DNA of 64,000 nucleotides from Sphingobacterium sp. GTDB taxonomy: Bacteria > Bacteroidota > Bacteroidia > Sphingobacteriales > Sphingobacteriaceae. The notes below the pieces were generated by a model. The model saw only the letters and a program-made list of their open reading frames with translations, did no database searches and was not told the origin of the DNA. Position numbers and translations under genes: made by a program. Shown in pieces: positions 43,488 to 52,655 of the stretch (the first letter of the stretch is position 1; each line of letters starts with the position of its first letter). The stretch lies in contig JAIRVH010000185.1 of the NCBI GenBank assembly GCA_031253985.1, forward strand, positions 62,001-126,000, written 5' to 3'.

Positions 43488-45215
43488 TTAATATCCTGGA
43501 TTTTGAATCAAGTCTAAGGACTTCGCAACTTCAGATTGCGGGATGGGCCAGAGGTACATCCGTTTGTCAAAGACACGTTTTCGTACGTTGATGGTATTGT
43601 AGGTTGTTCCCGCTGTTGTACGGACGGGTTCAGTCCCATGCAGCTGTCTGTTTTCCAATGATTCAGCCAATTTCCAACGGCGTACGTCAAAAAAACGATG
43701 TCCTTCAAAGGCCAGTTCTTTTTGTCGCTCATTCCGGATTATCTCACGCATGGCGTCCTTGTTTAGGCCAGTCGGCAATACAAAAGGATCCAATCCTGCC
43801 CTTTCTCGGATGGCTTCCACGGCCGCATAGACCTTCTGATCTGGGATTCCGAGCGATTCGTTGCGTGCTTCAGCATAGTTCAACAAAATTTCCGCATATC
43901 GGATAATCGGCAGACAGCGCGGCGTATAGGTATTAAACCAATCCGCCGCTACATCCCGATTGACCATCTTATAGGTATAATACCCCGTGGGCGTGCCCCG
44001 GTAAATGGCATCCTGCCCCGAAGTCACATTGTTTGGATTGGTCTTATCGATATAGATATTGACCGGCCTCCGGGCCAGTCCATCCCGATGGAAGACCAGA
44101 GACTGATCCCTGGTTACGGTATTCGCTAAGCGGGGATCGCGGTTTTTATAGGGGTTTTTCGGATCGTATCCAGCATTCGGGTCGCTGATAGGCAAACCAT
44201 TACGCATCCCAAAAGCATCCACCGTTTCCAGATACGGATAAGCGCCGGGGTTGCTTACACCAAAAGTGGGCGGATTCCAGATACCTTCAAGATCCCGGTT
44301 GGAATCTTGCATTCTGGCGAGTATATATTCTGAGTTTTTGCGCAATTGAAACAGCTGATAGAAGCCATACCCAGGTTCGAGATCGTTATTGACATACAAA
44401 CTGTAATGTCCCGATTCAATGACCTGCGCTGCCGCCGCTTCGGCACGCTGCCAGCGTGTTTCATCCACAACGGGATAGGCAACAACATCCTTCAAGGCTC
44501 CCGCTGTTGTCACTGGGCTTCCATTGAATAGCGGGCTCGCGGCATAAAGCAGTAAGCGAGATTTCAAGCCATAACAGGCTGCTTTACTGATACGTCCATA
44601 GTCTTCGCCGGCATGTTCCCATGGGAGATCCTGCGCGGCAGCATCACATTCAGCTGCAATATAGCTGACACACTCATCGAACGTATTACGTTTAGCTGGG
44701 ATAACATCACTTGCTGCGTAAACACTATCTCCCATCAGTGGCACACCACCATAATGTTCCAATAAAATAAAGTAATAATAAGCTCTTAAAAACCGGGTTT
44801 CGGCTTTTACCCGCACCTTAATAGTCGTACCAAAGCGTGCCCTATGCAGATTTTTAAGCATAATATTTGCCCTACGAATATTAGTATAGGGTTTTGCCCA
44901 GGCATCATTGGTGATAATATTGGAGTTGACAGTACCCGTGGCAAACTGGATGAAGGTATTGATACTGCCGAGTCCAGCGCCTTCCGCTTCATCTGTACTG
45001 GCATCAAGCCCACCCCCACCAAAGCGCTTGGGCCAAGTCGCAAACCCGATATCACCATATATGCCTGACAGGAAGTTGATGGTATAGGTACTATCCGAAA
45101 AGACGACCTCTTCATTCAGGTCTGATGATTGCGTCTGATCTAAAAATCCCTGTTTACTACAAGCCGTACAGGCCAGGAAGGCCAGTGCGCAAAATGTCAA
45201 TTGGCTTTTGTTCAT
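43488..45215 (-). CDS. SusD/RagB-family surface glycan-binding lipoprotein
   Basis: The start at 45215 yields MNKSQLTFCALAFLACTAC (lipobox, Cys19) and 575 residues. SusD motifs: RRANIMLKNL, ETRFLRAYYYFILLEHYGGVPL, CYGLKSRLLLYAASPLFNG, RYAEILLNYAEARNE and the C-terminal YLWPIPQSEV. It has no SusC gene directly upstream; a GH92 gene precedes it by 81 bases. Its partner may be SusC 38855 or SusC 33909. Related to the other SusD but clearly diverged. Confidence 0.92.
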   Translation of the reverse strand: MNKSQLTFCALAFLACTACSKQGFLDQTQSSDLNEEVVFSDSTYTINFLSGIYGDIGFATWPKRFGGGGLDASTDEAEGAGLGSINTFIQFATGTVNSNIITNDAWAKPYTNIRRANIMLKNLHRARFGTTIKVRVKAETRFLRAYYYFILLEHYGGVPLMGDSVYAASDVIPAKRNTFDECVSYIAAECDAAAQDLPWEHAGEDYGRISKAACYGLKSRLLLYAASPLFNGSPVTTAGALKDVVAYPVVDETRWQRAEAAAAQVIESGHYSLYVNNDLEPGYGFYQLFQLRKNSEYILARMQDSNRDLEGIWNPPTFGVSNPGAYPYLETVDAFGMRNGLPISDPNAGYDPKNPYKNRDPRLANTVTRDQSLVFHRDGLARRPVNIYIDKTNPNNVTSGQDAIYRGTPTGYYTYKMVNRDVAADWFNTYTPRCLPIIRYAEILLNYAEARNESLGIPDQKVYAAVEAIRERAGLDPFVLPTGLNKDAMREIIRNERQKELAFEGHRFFDVRRWKLAESLENRQLHGTEPVRTTAGTTYNTINVRKRVFDKRMYLWPIPQSEVAKSLDLIQNPGY

Positions 45216-45296
45216 AATTTTTTGTAAAACAGTAAAATAATTGGTTATCATGATGTCAGCAAGCCTAGCCCGCTGGCATTAATTTTTTCAAAAGAT

Positions 45297-47573
45297 CTAA
45301 TCGATCGAACTCAGGGAAAATGGCCTCGAAGCCGTAGAAATTCCCCTTTCATAATTGGGTTTATCGCCCATGACAAAATGAAGCTCGCCCCCTTTCAGCA
45401 GATCTTCATAACGAATAAAATTTTTGTCGTAGGCTGCTCCATTGAGCGTGGCAGATTGAATATAGACATGTTCCAGACTATTGTTATCCGCCATGATGGT
45501 AAATGTTTTCCCATTATCGAGACTGATGGTCACTTTTTTAAATACTGGACTCCCAAACACATATTCATCGGTTCCGGGACAGACGCTATAGATCCCCATA
45601 GCACTCAGAACATACCAGGAAGACATCTGCCCTTGGTCCTCATCGCCGGGATACCCCTTTTCCGTCGCGTTATAAAGGCGCGATGTCACCATACGAGCAT
45701 ATTTTTGTGCTTTCCAGGGTTGACCGCTGAAATTATATAGATACGGGACGTGCTGTGTCGGCTGGTTGCCATGCGCATACTGCCCCATTTTTGACAACAA
45801 CATTTCACGCATTTCATGGATTTCCTGCTTATAGCTACCGTAGTTGACACGTTGCTCCATGGTGAAGAACGTATCCAGTTTTGCATTAAACTTATCCACC
45901 CCACCGATCAGGTTGATCAAGCCATTCACATCGTGCATCACCGACCAGGTATATTGCCAGGCATTTGCTTCGGTGAAAGGGCCACCCCATTCTACAGGAT
46001 CAAAGGGTTCACGCCATTGCCCATTGTCCAGCCGGCCACGCATAAAGTTTACGGCAGGATCAAATACATTTCTATAGTTATACATCTGTCGAGCAAAGAT
46101 ATTTTCATAGAATTTATTGCCCGTGGCCTTTGCCAACTGATAACCACAGAAGTCATCGTAGGCATATTCCAATGTCTTTGCCGTACTTTCGTGAATATCG
46201 CCATAAGGAACATACCCCTTAGTAAAATACGCCTTCCACCCTTCGCGCCCATTTGATCCACCCCACAATCCTTTATTGGTCGCCTCATGGTAATAGGCTG
46301 CCAAAGCACTGTCGGCATCGAAGGTTCGGATCCCCTTCACCCAGGCATCCGTCAATAACGAGATGGCATGATTGCCAATCATCACGCCCGACATTCCAGG
46401 ATTGGACCAGGTCGGAAAAAATCCGGCCTGCTTTTGCGCATCCAGCAGGGACTGCATATAACGCCCCTGCATGACCGGATGCAAAAGATTACTCAAGGGG
46501 AATTGTCCACGAAAAGTATCCCAAAAACCATTATCCGTAAACATGTACCCTTTATGAATCTTGCCATCATAAGGGCTGAAATAGTGGGGCTTTCCCTCCG
46601 GATCCATTTCATAGAACTTACGTGAAAATAAATTGGCCCTGAACATGCAGGAATAGAATGTTGCCATCTCCGCTTCCGTTCCCCCTTCTACGCGCACGCG
46701 GTTCAGCAATGCATTCCAGGTATCAAAAGCTTTCTTTTTACTCACCTCAAAAGTATTGTGTCCGTCCAGTTCGCGTTTAAAGTTAAGATCTGCCTGCTGC
46801 GGACTGATATAGGATGAAGCAATCTTCACTTCCACTTTTGCCCCCGGGCGGAATTCCAGATATCCACCTTTACCTTTCCCAGCATCATAGTGCTGTCCTG
46901 CCTGAATGGTGCCCTCCACATTTTCCCATGTCCCGTAGGCTTTAAAATCCTGATCGAAGGTCAGCACAAAATAATTTTTCATATGTTCAGGCACAAAACG
47001 GCCATTATGCACATACCCGACAATCTTGCGTTCTTCAGGAATTATCTTAATCTCGCTATCGCCCAAAAAGCCATCCAATAGCAAGAACGCTTTTTCCTTT
47101 TTCGGGAAGCTAAAGCGCATATGCGCCCCTCTTTCCACCGGACTCAGTTCCGCCTTGATGCCGTTATCGAAATTGACGGCATAATAATGCGGCTTAGCGA
47201 TCTCATTTTCATGCTTAAAGGATAGCCCCCGGCGCTCCTCATTGACCTCCAGTTTTCCAATACCCGGCATCAACGAAAAGACCATATAATCCCCCATCCA
47301 GGGACTACATTGGTGAACCTGTTGAAATCCACGTATGCGATTTGCTTTGTATTGATATTTCCAGCCATCCCCATTTTTCCCCGTTTGTGCCGAAAAGAAA
47401 TGCACCGCAAAAGGCAGTCCCACTGTTGGGTAGGTGTTTCCATAGGACAAACTCCATTCAGAATCCGTTCCCTGAAGCGTATTCACGTACTTTACCAGGT
47501 CTACCTGCTGCGCTTGCGCCTGACTTAGCATCGCAAAAATCACTGTCAGATAAATACATAATCTTCGTTTCAT
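45297..47573 (-). CDS. GH92 alpha-mannosidase (secreted)
   Basis: A 758-residue GH92 with a Sec signal peptide cleaved near AQAQ (residue 22). The N-terminal beta-sandwich has VKYVNTLQGTDSEWSLSYGNTYPTVGLPF. The catalytic alpha/alpha barrel includes GFWDTFRGQFPLSNLLHP, IHESTAKTLEYAYDDFCG and GDEDQGQMSSWYVLSAMGIY, whose acidic residues match the GH92 base region. GH92 enzymes are calcium-dependent, inverting exo-alpha-mannosidases acting on 1,2-, 1,3-, 1,4- or 1,6-mannosides. The linkage preference cannot be read here. It is probably periplasmic. Confidence 0.9.
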   Translation of the reverse strand: MKRRLCIYLTVIFAMLSQAQAQQVDLVKYVNTLQGTDSEWSLSYGNTYPTVGLPFAVHFFSAQTGKNGDGWKYQYKANRIRGFQQVHQCSPWMGDYMVFSLMPGIGKLEVNEERRGLSFKHENEIAKPHYYAVNFDNGIKAELSPVERGAHMRFSFPKKEKAFLLLDGFLGDSEIKIIPEERKIVGYVHNGRFVPEHMKNYFVLTFDQDFKAYGTWENVEGTIQAGQHYDAGKGKGGYLEFRPGAKVEVKIASSYISPQQADLNFKRELDGHNTFEVSKKKAFDTWNALLNRVRVEGGTEAEMATFYSCMFRANLFSRKFYEMDPEGKPHYFSPYDGKIHKGYMFTDNGFWDTFRGQFPLSNLLHPVMQGRYMQSLLDAQKQAGFFPTWSNPGMSGVMIGNHAISLLTDAWVKGIRTFDADSALAAYYHEATNKGLWGGSNGREGWKAYFTKGYVPYGDIHESTAKTLEYAYDDFCGYQLAKATGNKFYENIFARQMYNYRNVFDPAVNFMRGRLDNGQWREPFDPVEWGGPFTEANAWQYTWSVMHDVNGLINLIGGVDKFNAKLDTFFTMEQRVNYGSYKQEIHEMREMLLSKMGQYAHGNQPTQHVPYLYNFSGQPWKAQKYARMVTSRLYNATEKGYPGDEDQGQMSSWYVLSAMGIYSVCPGTDEYVFGSPVFKKVTISLDNGKTFTIMADNNSLEHVYIQSATLNGAAYDKNFIRYEDLLKGGELHFVMGDKPNYERGISTASRPFSLSSID

Positions 47574-47602
47574 AATTACAGCTACTTAAATTTCTATCAT
47601 CT

Positions 47603-50296
47603 TTAAAAAATGTTCTTTAGTTTCAATGTTTCCTTTTCGGCATGACCATATTGCTTCCATAGCAGCTTCGCATTTTTTAATTGCTGTGCATGGGATTCCG
47701 TAAGCCGAACAAACTTTTCCTCGCCCGGCATCAGGGTAAAATAATTATCCGAAATCATGAGCGGCAAAATGCGTTCATTAGTTACTGCATCCACCAGGCG
47801 TAAGCGATTGCCAAATGATACTGACTTTCCACGGTTAACAATGCGAAGCATAATACCTTCGCTCCCCGCTTCTTTTTTATAGTCAAATTCAAGCTTGGCT
47901 TTCGGCAAACTAGTTAAGCTGGTATAATCCAGCTCTTTTCGGCCATTTCGCCAATAAAAGTTTTCAGACAGCAAAGCTCCCTTTCTATCCTCCAGGGTAA
48001 GCTTGATGAAGTGTAGATCCGACAAGGCTGTAGTTCCTTGTTCGCCGCCAAAATTTAGACGGAAGATTTCCTTCGCCATATTAGCATGTACAGTAGCAAT
48101 GGTTTGCAGACCATATTTTTTGACCTCCTGGCCATCCATATCAAATACCTGCGCCGAAATCCATACCGAATCAAGGCCCTTTAAGCTCGTATTAATGACC
48201 TTGACGCTGTTGTTAGCTGCATTCCATTGTATATGTACCGGTTCACAGGCCTTTTTCGCTCCCCAATAGGCGCCCGTTGCATCGTAATAGTAATCATACG
48301 TCTGCCATACAAATGAAGGATAGGCCGATTGGCTCATCCAGATCAGCATGCCTGCTGCGTCGTCCCAGAGCTTGTCGTTCCAGGCCTCATACATGCCCTT
48401 CATGACTTCGAGGTTAAGGTATTGCGCCTTTTCAGCAAATGCAGATAGGTCCATCGATTCGCCATACTGTTGATTGACCGCATCTTTATACTGTATCGGA
48501 CTGGCATTAGCAGCTTCCTTACCAAAAAAATGCCTATTCCACACATTGTCATCTTCCGATTTGAGCTGTTCGTCCGTAGGTAATGGCCAGAGCTTGTCCT
48601 TTGGGATAAACTTCACGATACTTTCATAATTGGGAAAAGTAGCCGTTCCGATTTCCGTACGTAGGCCATAACCGTAGTCGCTGCTATAAGGGTAAGGCGG
48701 ATCATTCCAGGCCAGGTTGCTTCCCGAGGTTTCAAAATGGTGCCGCGGCGGCTGGTTGCCCCACCATCCGCTTCCCGAAAGACCATCCTGATTGGAACTG
48801 GACTTATACAGCCGATCATTGTGGTCCTCCGACGCCACAATAGCACGCAGATAATTATCGAGTTCGGGTTTCGGACGCGTTTCATTGGCTCCGCACCAGA
48901 TCGCGATGCTGGCATGATTTCGCAACCGTTTTACTTTATCGAGTGCATTTGCTTTAAAGTCATCATCATTCGCGACATCGTTATAGGCCACATAGAGCCA
49001 AAAATCGTCCCATACCATCATCCCATAGCGATCGCAATAATCATAGAAAGCATCGTCCGTGATCGAGCCTGTCCAGAGGCGGATCATGTTATAGTTCATA
49101 TCCTTATGCAACTTGACCTTTACACCGTACTCTTCCCCTTGGCAGCGGAGCAAGTATTCGCTCATTCCCCAATTCCCACCTTTGAGATAGATCTTTTTTC
49201 CGTTGATATAGAAATTCAGCACTGGCCATCCCGCCTTATTGCGTACATAATGGTACTCATATTTACGGATACCAAACTGGAACTCCTTCTGATCCGAGAT
49301 CTCATCAGCAATTTTGACGGTAAGTGCACAACGATATAAATTCGGCTCCCCATAACCATTTGGCCACCATAGTAGCGGTTGTTTGATGAGAAATTCCTTT
49401 ACCTCATTGCGGGTGATATATACCTTTTGGGTGCTGTTTGCAGCGACCTTCACTTTTTTAGAAAATCGGATATCCCCAGGCATAACGATTCCTTCGAGCG
49501 TTATTTCTTTGGCCTGATCACTTACATTTTTTAGATCGGTCGAAAAGTCCAGATAAGCAAACTCATTACTTTCCAGGTCGGACCGCATCCAGGGATCTTC
49601 CATACTGACGTCGCCTGTAAAACGTAACAATACATTGCCGGTAATCCCGGCCAAGCGTCCCGGCACATAAGGCATCCAGTCCCAGCCAGCCGCAGCCAAG
49701 TACGTGGGGCTTGCCGTTACACCAAAAGGTTCTTTTGCTGTACGTGTTTTTTTCTGGTCGGCATCGGTAATCAATACCGCTATTGCATTGTCCTGTCCCC
49801 CGCGCACGAGATCCGTAATATCAAATTTGCTGCGCAACATATGGCCACTGACATCTTTGGTAGAGCCAGCTACGCCCGATAGTTTCACTCCGTTGCAGAA
49901 GAAATCAGCATAACGGTTGGTATTGTCAAAATGGATCCACACACGCTGTCCCTTTCTATAGTCTGCGGGGAGGCGGAAAGAGGTACGGTACCAGAACGGA
50001 CGGTTGAATAACTGTTCATCTACGCGGTAGATGTTGTCTGAAAAATTGGGATCTGGTACTAGTCCCTGATCCACATACGCTGTGAAGACGACACCCGGAA
50101 CAATACCCTGCACAGGATCTTTGATCCGAAAATTGGGTTGTGCAATTTCTTGCCCCGAATAAGGCAGATCCGATTGTGGCTTTATTTCCCAACGAATCGC
50201 AGGATTATCACTGTTGAGCGAAATCTTGCGTACTTGACCGTAGCCTACAAGTGCCAGCTGCAAGAAAAGCAGCATATATAACAGTCTTTTTTTCAT
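47603..50296 (-). CDS. GH2 enzyme of the CsxA / endo-beta-mannosidase type
   Basis: An 897-residue GH2 protein with a signal peptide (LLYMLLFLQLALVGYG). It has an N-terminal sugar-binding domain, immunoglobulin-like domain and TIM barrel. Acid/base Glu is in IWCGANET near 470 and the probable nucleophile in LRTEIGTATFP near 547. The C-terminal AYWGAKKACEPVHIQW resembles exo-beta-glucosaminidase CsxA and the plant mannosylglycoprotein endo-beta-mannosidase. Among alpha-mannosidases, cleavage of a Man-beta-1,4-GlcNAc link is the best guess; beta-glucosaminidase or beta-mannosidase activity remains possible. Its start overlaps the GH92 stop by four bases. Confidence 0.85.
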   Translation of the reverse strand: MKKRLLYMLLFLQLALVGYGQVRKISLNSDNPAIRWEIKPQSDLPYSGQEIAQPNFRIKDPVQGIVPGVVFTAYVDQGLVPDPNFSDNIYRVDEQLFNRPFWYRTSFRLPADYRKGQRVWIHFDNTNRYADFFCNGVKLSGVAGSTKDVSGHMLRSKFDITDLVRGGQDNAIAVLITDADQKKTRTAKEPFGVTASPTYLAAAGWDWMPYVPGRLAGITGNVLLRFTGDVSMEDPWMRSDLESNEFAYLDFSTDLKNVSDQAKEITLEGIVMPGDIRFSKKVKVAANSTQKVYITRNEVKEFLIKQPLLWWPNGYGEPNLYRCALTVKIADEISDQKEFQFGIRKYEYHYVRNKAGWPVLNFYINGKKIYLKGGNWGMSEYLLRCQGEEYGVKVKLHKDMNYNMIRLWTGSITDDAFYDYCDRYGMMVWDDFWLYVAYNDVANDDDFKANALDKVKRLRNHASIAIWCGANETRPKPELDNYLRAIVASEDHNDRLYKSSSNQDGLSGSGWWGNQPPRHHFETSGSNLAWNDPPYPYSSDYGYGLRTEIGTATFPNYESIVKFIPKDKLWPLPTDEQLKSEDDNVWNRHFFGKEAANASPIQYKDAVNQQYGESMDLSAFAEKAQYLNLEVMKGMYEAWNDKLWDDAAGMLIWMSQSAYPSFVWQTYDYYYDATGAYWGAKKACEPVHIQWNAANNSVKVINTSLKGLDSVWISAQVFDMDGQEVKKYGLQTIATVHANMAKEIFRLNFGGEQGTTALSDLHFIKLTLEDRKGALLSENFYWRNGRKELDYTSLTSLPKAKLEFDYKKEAGSEGIMLRIVNRGKSVSFGNRLRLVDAVTNERILPLMISDNYFTLMPGEEKFVRLTESHAQQLKNAKLLWKQYGHAEKETLKLKNIF

Positions 50297-52632
50297 TCGA
50301 TCCCCCAGTCTTTGTTTGGATTAGGCCCCATATAGAGTTCCAAAGTGGCCCCGGCCACCATATCTTTAAAGTCAATGTAATTTTTAGCATAAGGCTTTCC
50401 GTTTAGGACTGCCCGCTGGATATATATATTATCCGCCGTATTATCGTGAGCGACAATGCGAAACCTTTTACCCGAGAAATAATTCGGATCCAGCTGAAAA
50501 GACAATTCCTGGAATATGGGACTTGTTATTTCAAAGCGTGTTGACCCCGGACAAGAGGGATGTATCCCCGAGGCGGCCAGCACATACCAGGCCGACATCT
50601 GTCCTACATCCTCATTTCCCACAATTCCCTCTACGGTATTACGATACGCTTTATCGCAGATGTAACGGGTCCATTTTTGGGTAAGGTAAGGCGCATCCAA
50701 ATGATTGAACAAAAACGGAACTAAATGCACGGGCTCATTGGCGTGATTATAATAATCGTTCCAGCGCATATTTTCAGGTGTCTTCTCAAAAAAATCCGTT
50801 AGATCAGCTAAGGTCTTTTCTTTACCGCCCATCAACTGGATCATGCCAGGAATATCATGTGGCACAAACCAACCCTGCTGATATGGGTTACTTTCAATCG
50901 TACCATACCATTCTTTGGTTCGCGCATTTTCGGGCCACTCTTCCCATGATCCATCATTTTTCCTTGGTCTGAACCAGCCTTTTTCCGGATCGAATATCTT
51001 CCGATAAGCTTGACTTTTGGCCAAATAAGCTTGTTCTGTTTCCGTCTTGTTCAATCCTTTTGCCAGTTGTGCTATGCACCAGTCGGTATATGCATATTCC
51101 AGCGTATTTGAGATGCTTAATGCTCCGGGGCTGTAACCTAAAGAATCATTGCCAAATCTTTTGGAGGTATTGATAGCATAGGTTAATGCCTTGGATGCGT
51201 CGTAATTACGTATTCCTTTCGCATGGGCATCTGCCAATACGGATAGCGCAGGGTTACCGATCATGCAGCCTGAATACGCATTTAATAATTCCCAGCGTTC
51301 AAAATAACCCTTTCCAGATTCATCAGCCAGACTGATCAATGAATTGAGCTCATCATTTACTAAGCTGGGGTTAATCACTGTTTGCAACGGAAATTGTGAC
51401 CGAAAAACATCCCACCCACTAAAAATCGTCCGTTTGGTAAATCCCTCATTACGGTGTATTCTGTTGTCACCACCCATATAACGTCCGTCTACGTCCGTAA
51501 AGATGCGCGGATCAATCATGGTATGGTACAATGAGGTATAAAAGATCGTTTTCTGGTCTTCGGTACCGCCTTTAAGCGCAATTTTGGACAGCTGAGTATT
51601 CCACATTGCTCTGGCTTCCCGACGGACGCGATCGAAATTCTTGCCTGCGATTTCCTTTTTAAAATTATTTTCGGCGCCCTGCATATCAACGAATGAAATT
51701 CCGACCTGTAGATTGACCTGCTCGCCCTGTTGGGTTTCAAATTCGGAGAACACGCCAAGGTGTTTGCCTTCCATTTCGTTTTTGCCGGGCCATACCTTCG
51801 CTTCAGCTATCCGATTTTGGTAGGGTATGGATTGTACATCGTCACGCTTACGCGTCCAGTTGTCGGGGATTTCTGCTGACCAGATACCGTGTTTTTTTAG
51901 GGGTTTATCAAAGCGTGCATAAAAGTAAACGGTATAATCTGCCTTACCTTCGCCATCGCCCCAGCCCCCACCTTCTGGTGTACAACGCATCCATCCTTGG
52001 ATACTATAGTCGTCGACTTTCCGGACATATTGCTGTATCGCTGTGCCGCCGACGCGACGCGCCAAATCAATCTGGATACGTGATTCCTTGCTTTGCGGAA
52101 AGGTAAAACGAAGCATACCGCTATGTGGGGCAGCGGTAGCTTCCACGCGGATATGATACCGTTCAAGATCAACCGCATAATATCCAGCCTGAGCAACCTC
52201 ACTGGACTTGTTGTAGGGAGATCGATAACCGGTCAAGGTACCATCCTCCTTACCGGCGATGGTATGCAACCTACCGGTGGTAGGCATCACCAGAAAATTT
52301 CCAAGATCGCCGTACCAACCCACTCCACTCATCTGCGTGAAAGCAAAACCTTCCATACTGCGATGCTCGTAACTATACCCAGGACTGTTATCACCGCCTG
52401 TAATCGTGTTAGGGCTCACCTGCACCATGCCATAGGGTGTTGTTGCCCCCGGAAAAGTCTTTCCCAAACCATGATACGTGCCTGCGGCACCCACACTTGT
52501 ACTGGCTCCAATAAATGGATTGACATAGTCTGCTGGACTGTGAACAGGATGATATCGGCGACTAGCACACGATGTCGAAGACAGAATCAGCGCGATAACA
52601 AAACAAGATAGCAGTCCATATATTTTATTCAT
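50293..52632 (-). CDS. GH92 alpha-mannosidase (lipoprotein)
   Basis: A 779-residue GH92 enzyme with a lipoprotein signal (ALILSSTSC, Cys22), so it is membrane-anchored. YVNPFIGASTSVGAAGTYHGLGKTFPGATTPYGMVQVSPNT is the family's N-terminal block, read here in two parts around residue 36-76. SGWDVFRSQFPLQTVINP and GNEDVGQMSAWYVLAASGIH mark the catalytic barrel. It is distinct from the other GH92 and may differ in linkage preference, so the two could trim different branches. Start lies 23 bases after the GH38 stop. Confidence 0.9.
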   Translation of the reverse strand: MNKIYGLLSCFVIALILSSTSCASRRYHPVHSPADYVNPFIGASTSVGAAGTYHGLGKTFPGATTPYGMVQVSPNTITGGDNSPGYSYEHRSMEGFAFTQMSGVGWYGDLGNFLVMPTTGRLHTIAGKEDGTLTGYRSPYNKSSEVAQAGYYAVDLERYHIRVEATAAPHSGMLRFTFPQSKESRIQIDLARRVGGTAIQQYVRKVDDYSIQGWMRCTPEGGGWGDGEGKADYTVYFYARFDKPLKKHGIWSAEIPDNWTRKRDDVQSIPYQNRIAEAKVWPGKNEMEGKHLGVFSEFETQQGEQVNLQVGISFVDMQGAENNFKKEIAGKNFDRVRREARAMWNTQLSKIALKGGTEDQKTIFYTSLYHTMIDPRIFTDVDGRYMGGDNRIHRNEGFTKRTIFSGWDVFRSQFPLQTVINPSLVNDELNSLISLADESGKGYFERWELLNAYSGCMIGNPALSVLADAHAKGIRNYDASKALTYAINTSKRFGNDSLGYSPGALSISNTLEYAYTDWCIAQLAKGLNKTETEQAYLAKSQAYRKIFDPEKGWFRPRKNDGSWEEWPENARTKEWYGTIESNPYQQGWFVPHDIPGMIQLMGGKEKTLADLTDFFEKTPENMRWNDYYNHANEPVHLVPFLFNHLDAPYLTQKWTRYICDKAYRNTVEGIVGNEDVGQMSAWYVLAASGIHPSCPGSTRFEITSPIFQELSFQLDPNYFSGKRFRIVAHDNTADNIYIQRAVLNGKPYAKNYIDFKDMVAGATLELYMGPNPNKDWGIE

Positions 52633-52655
52633 ATTGATTTATCGTTTTTTAGGTT

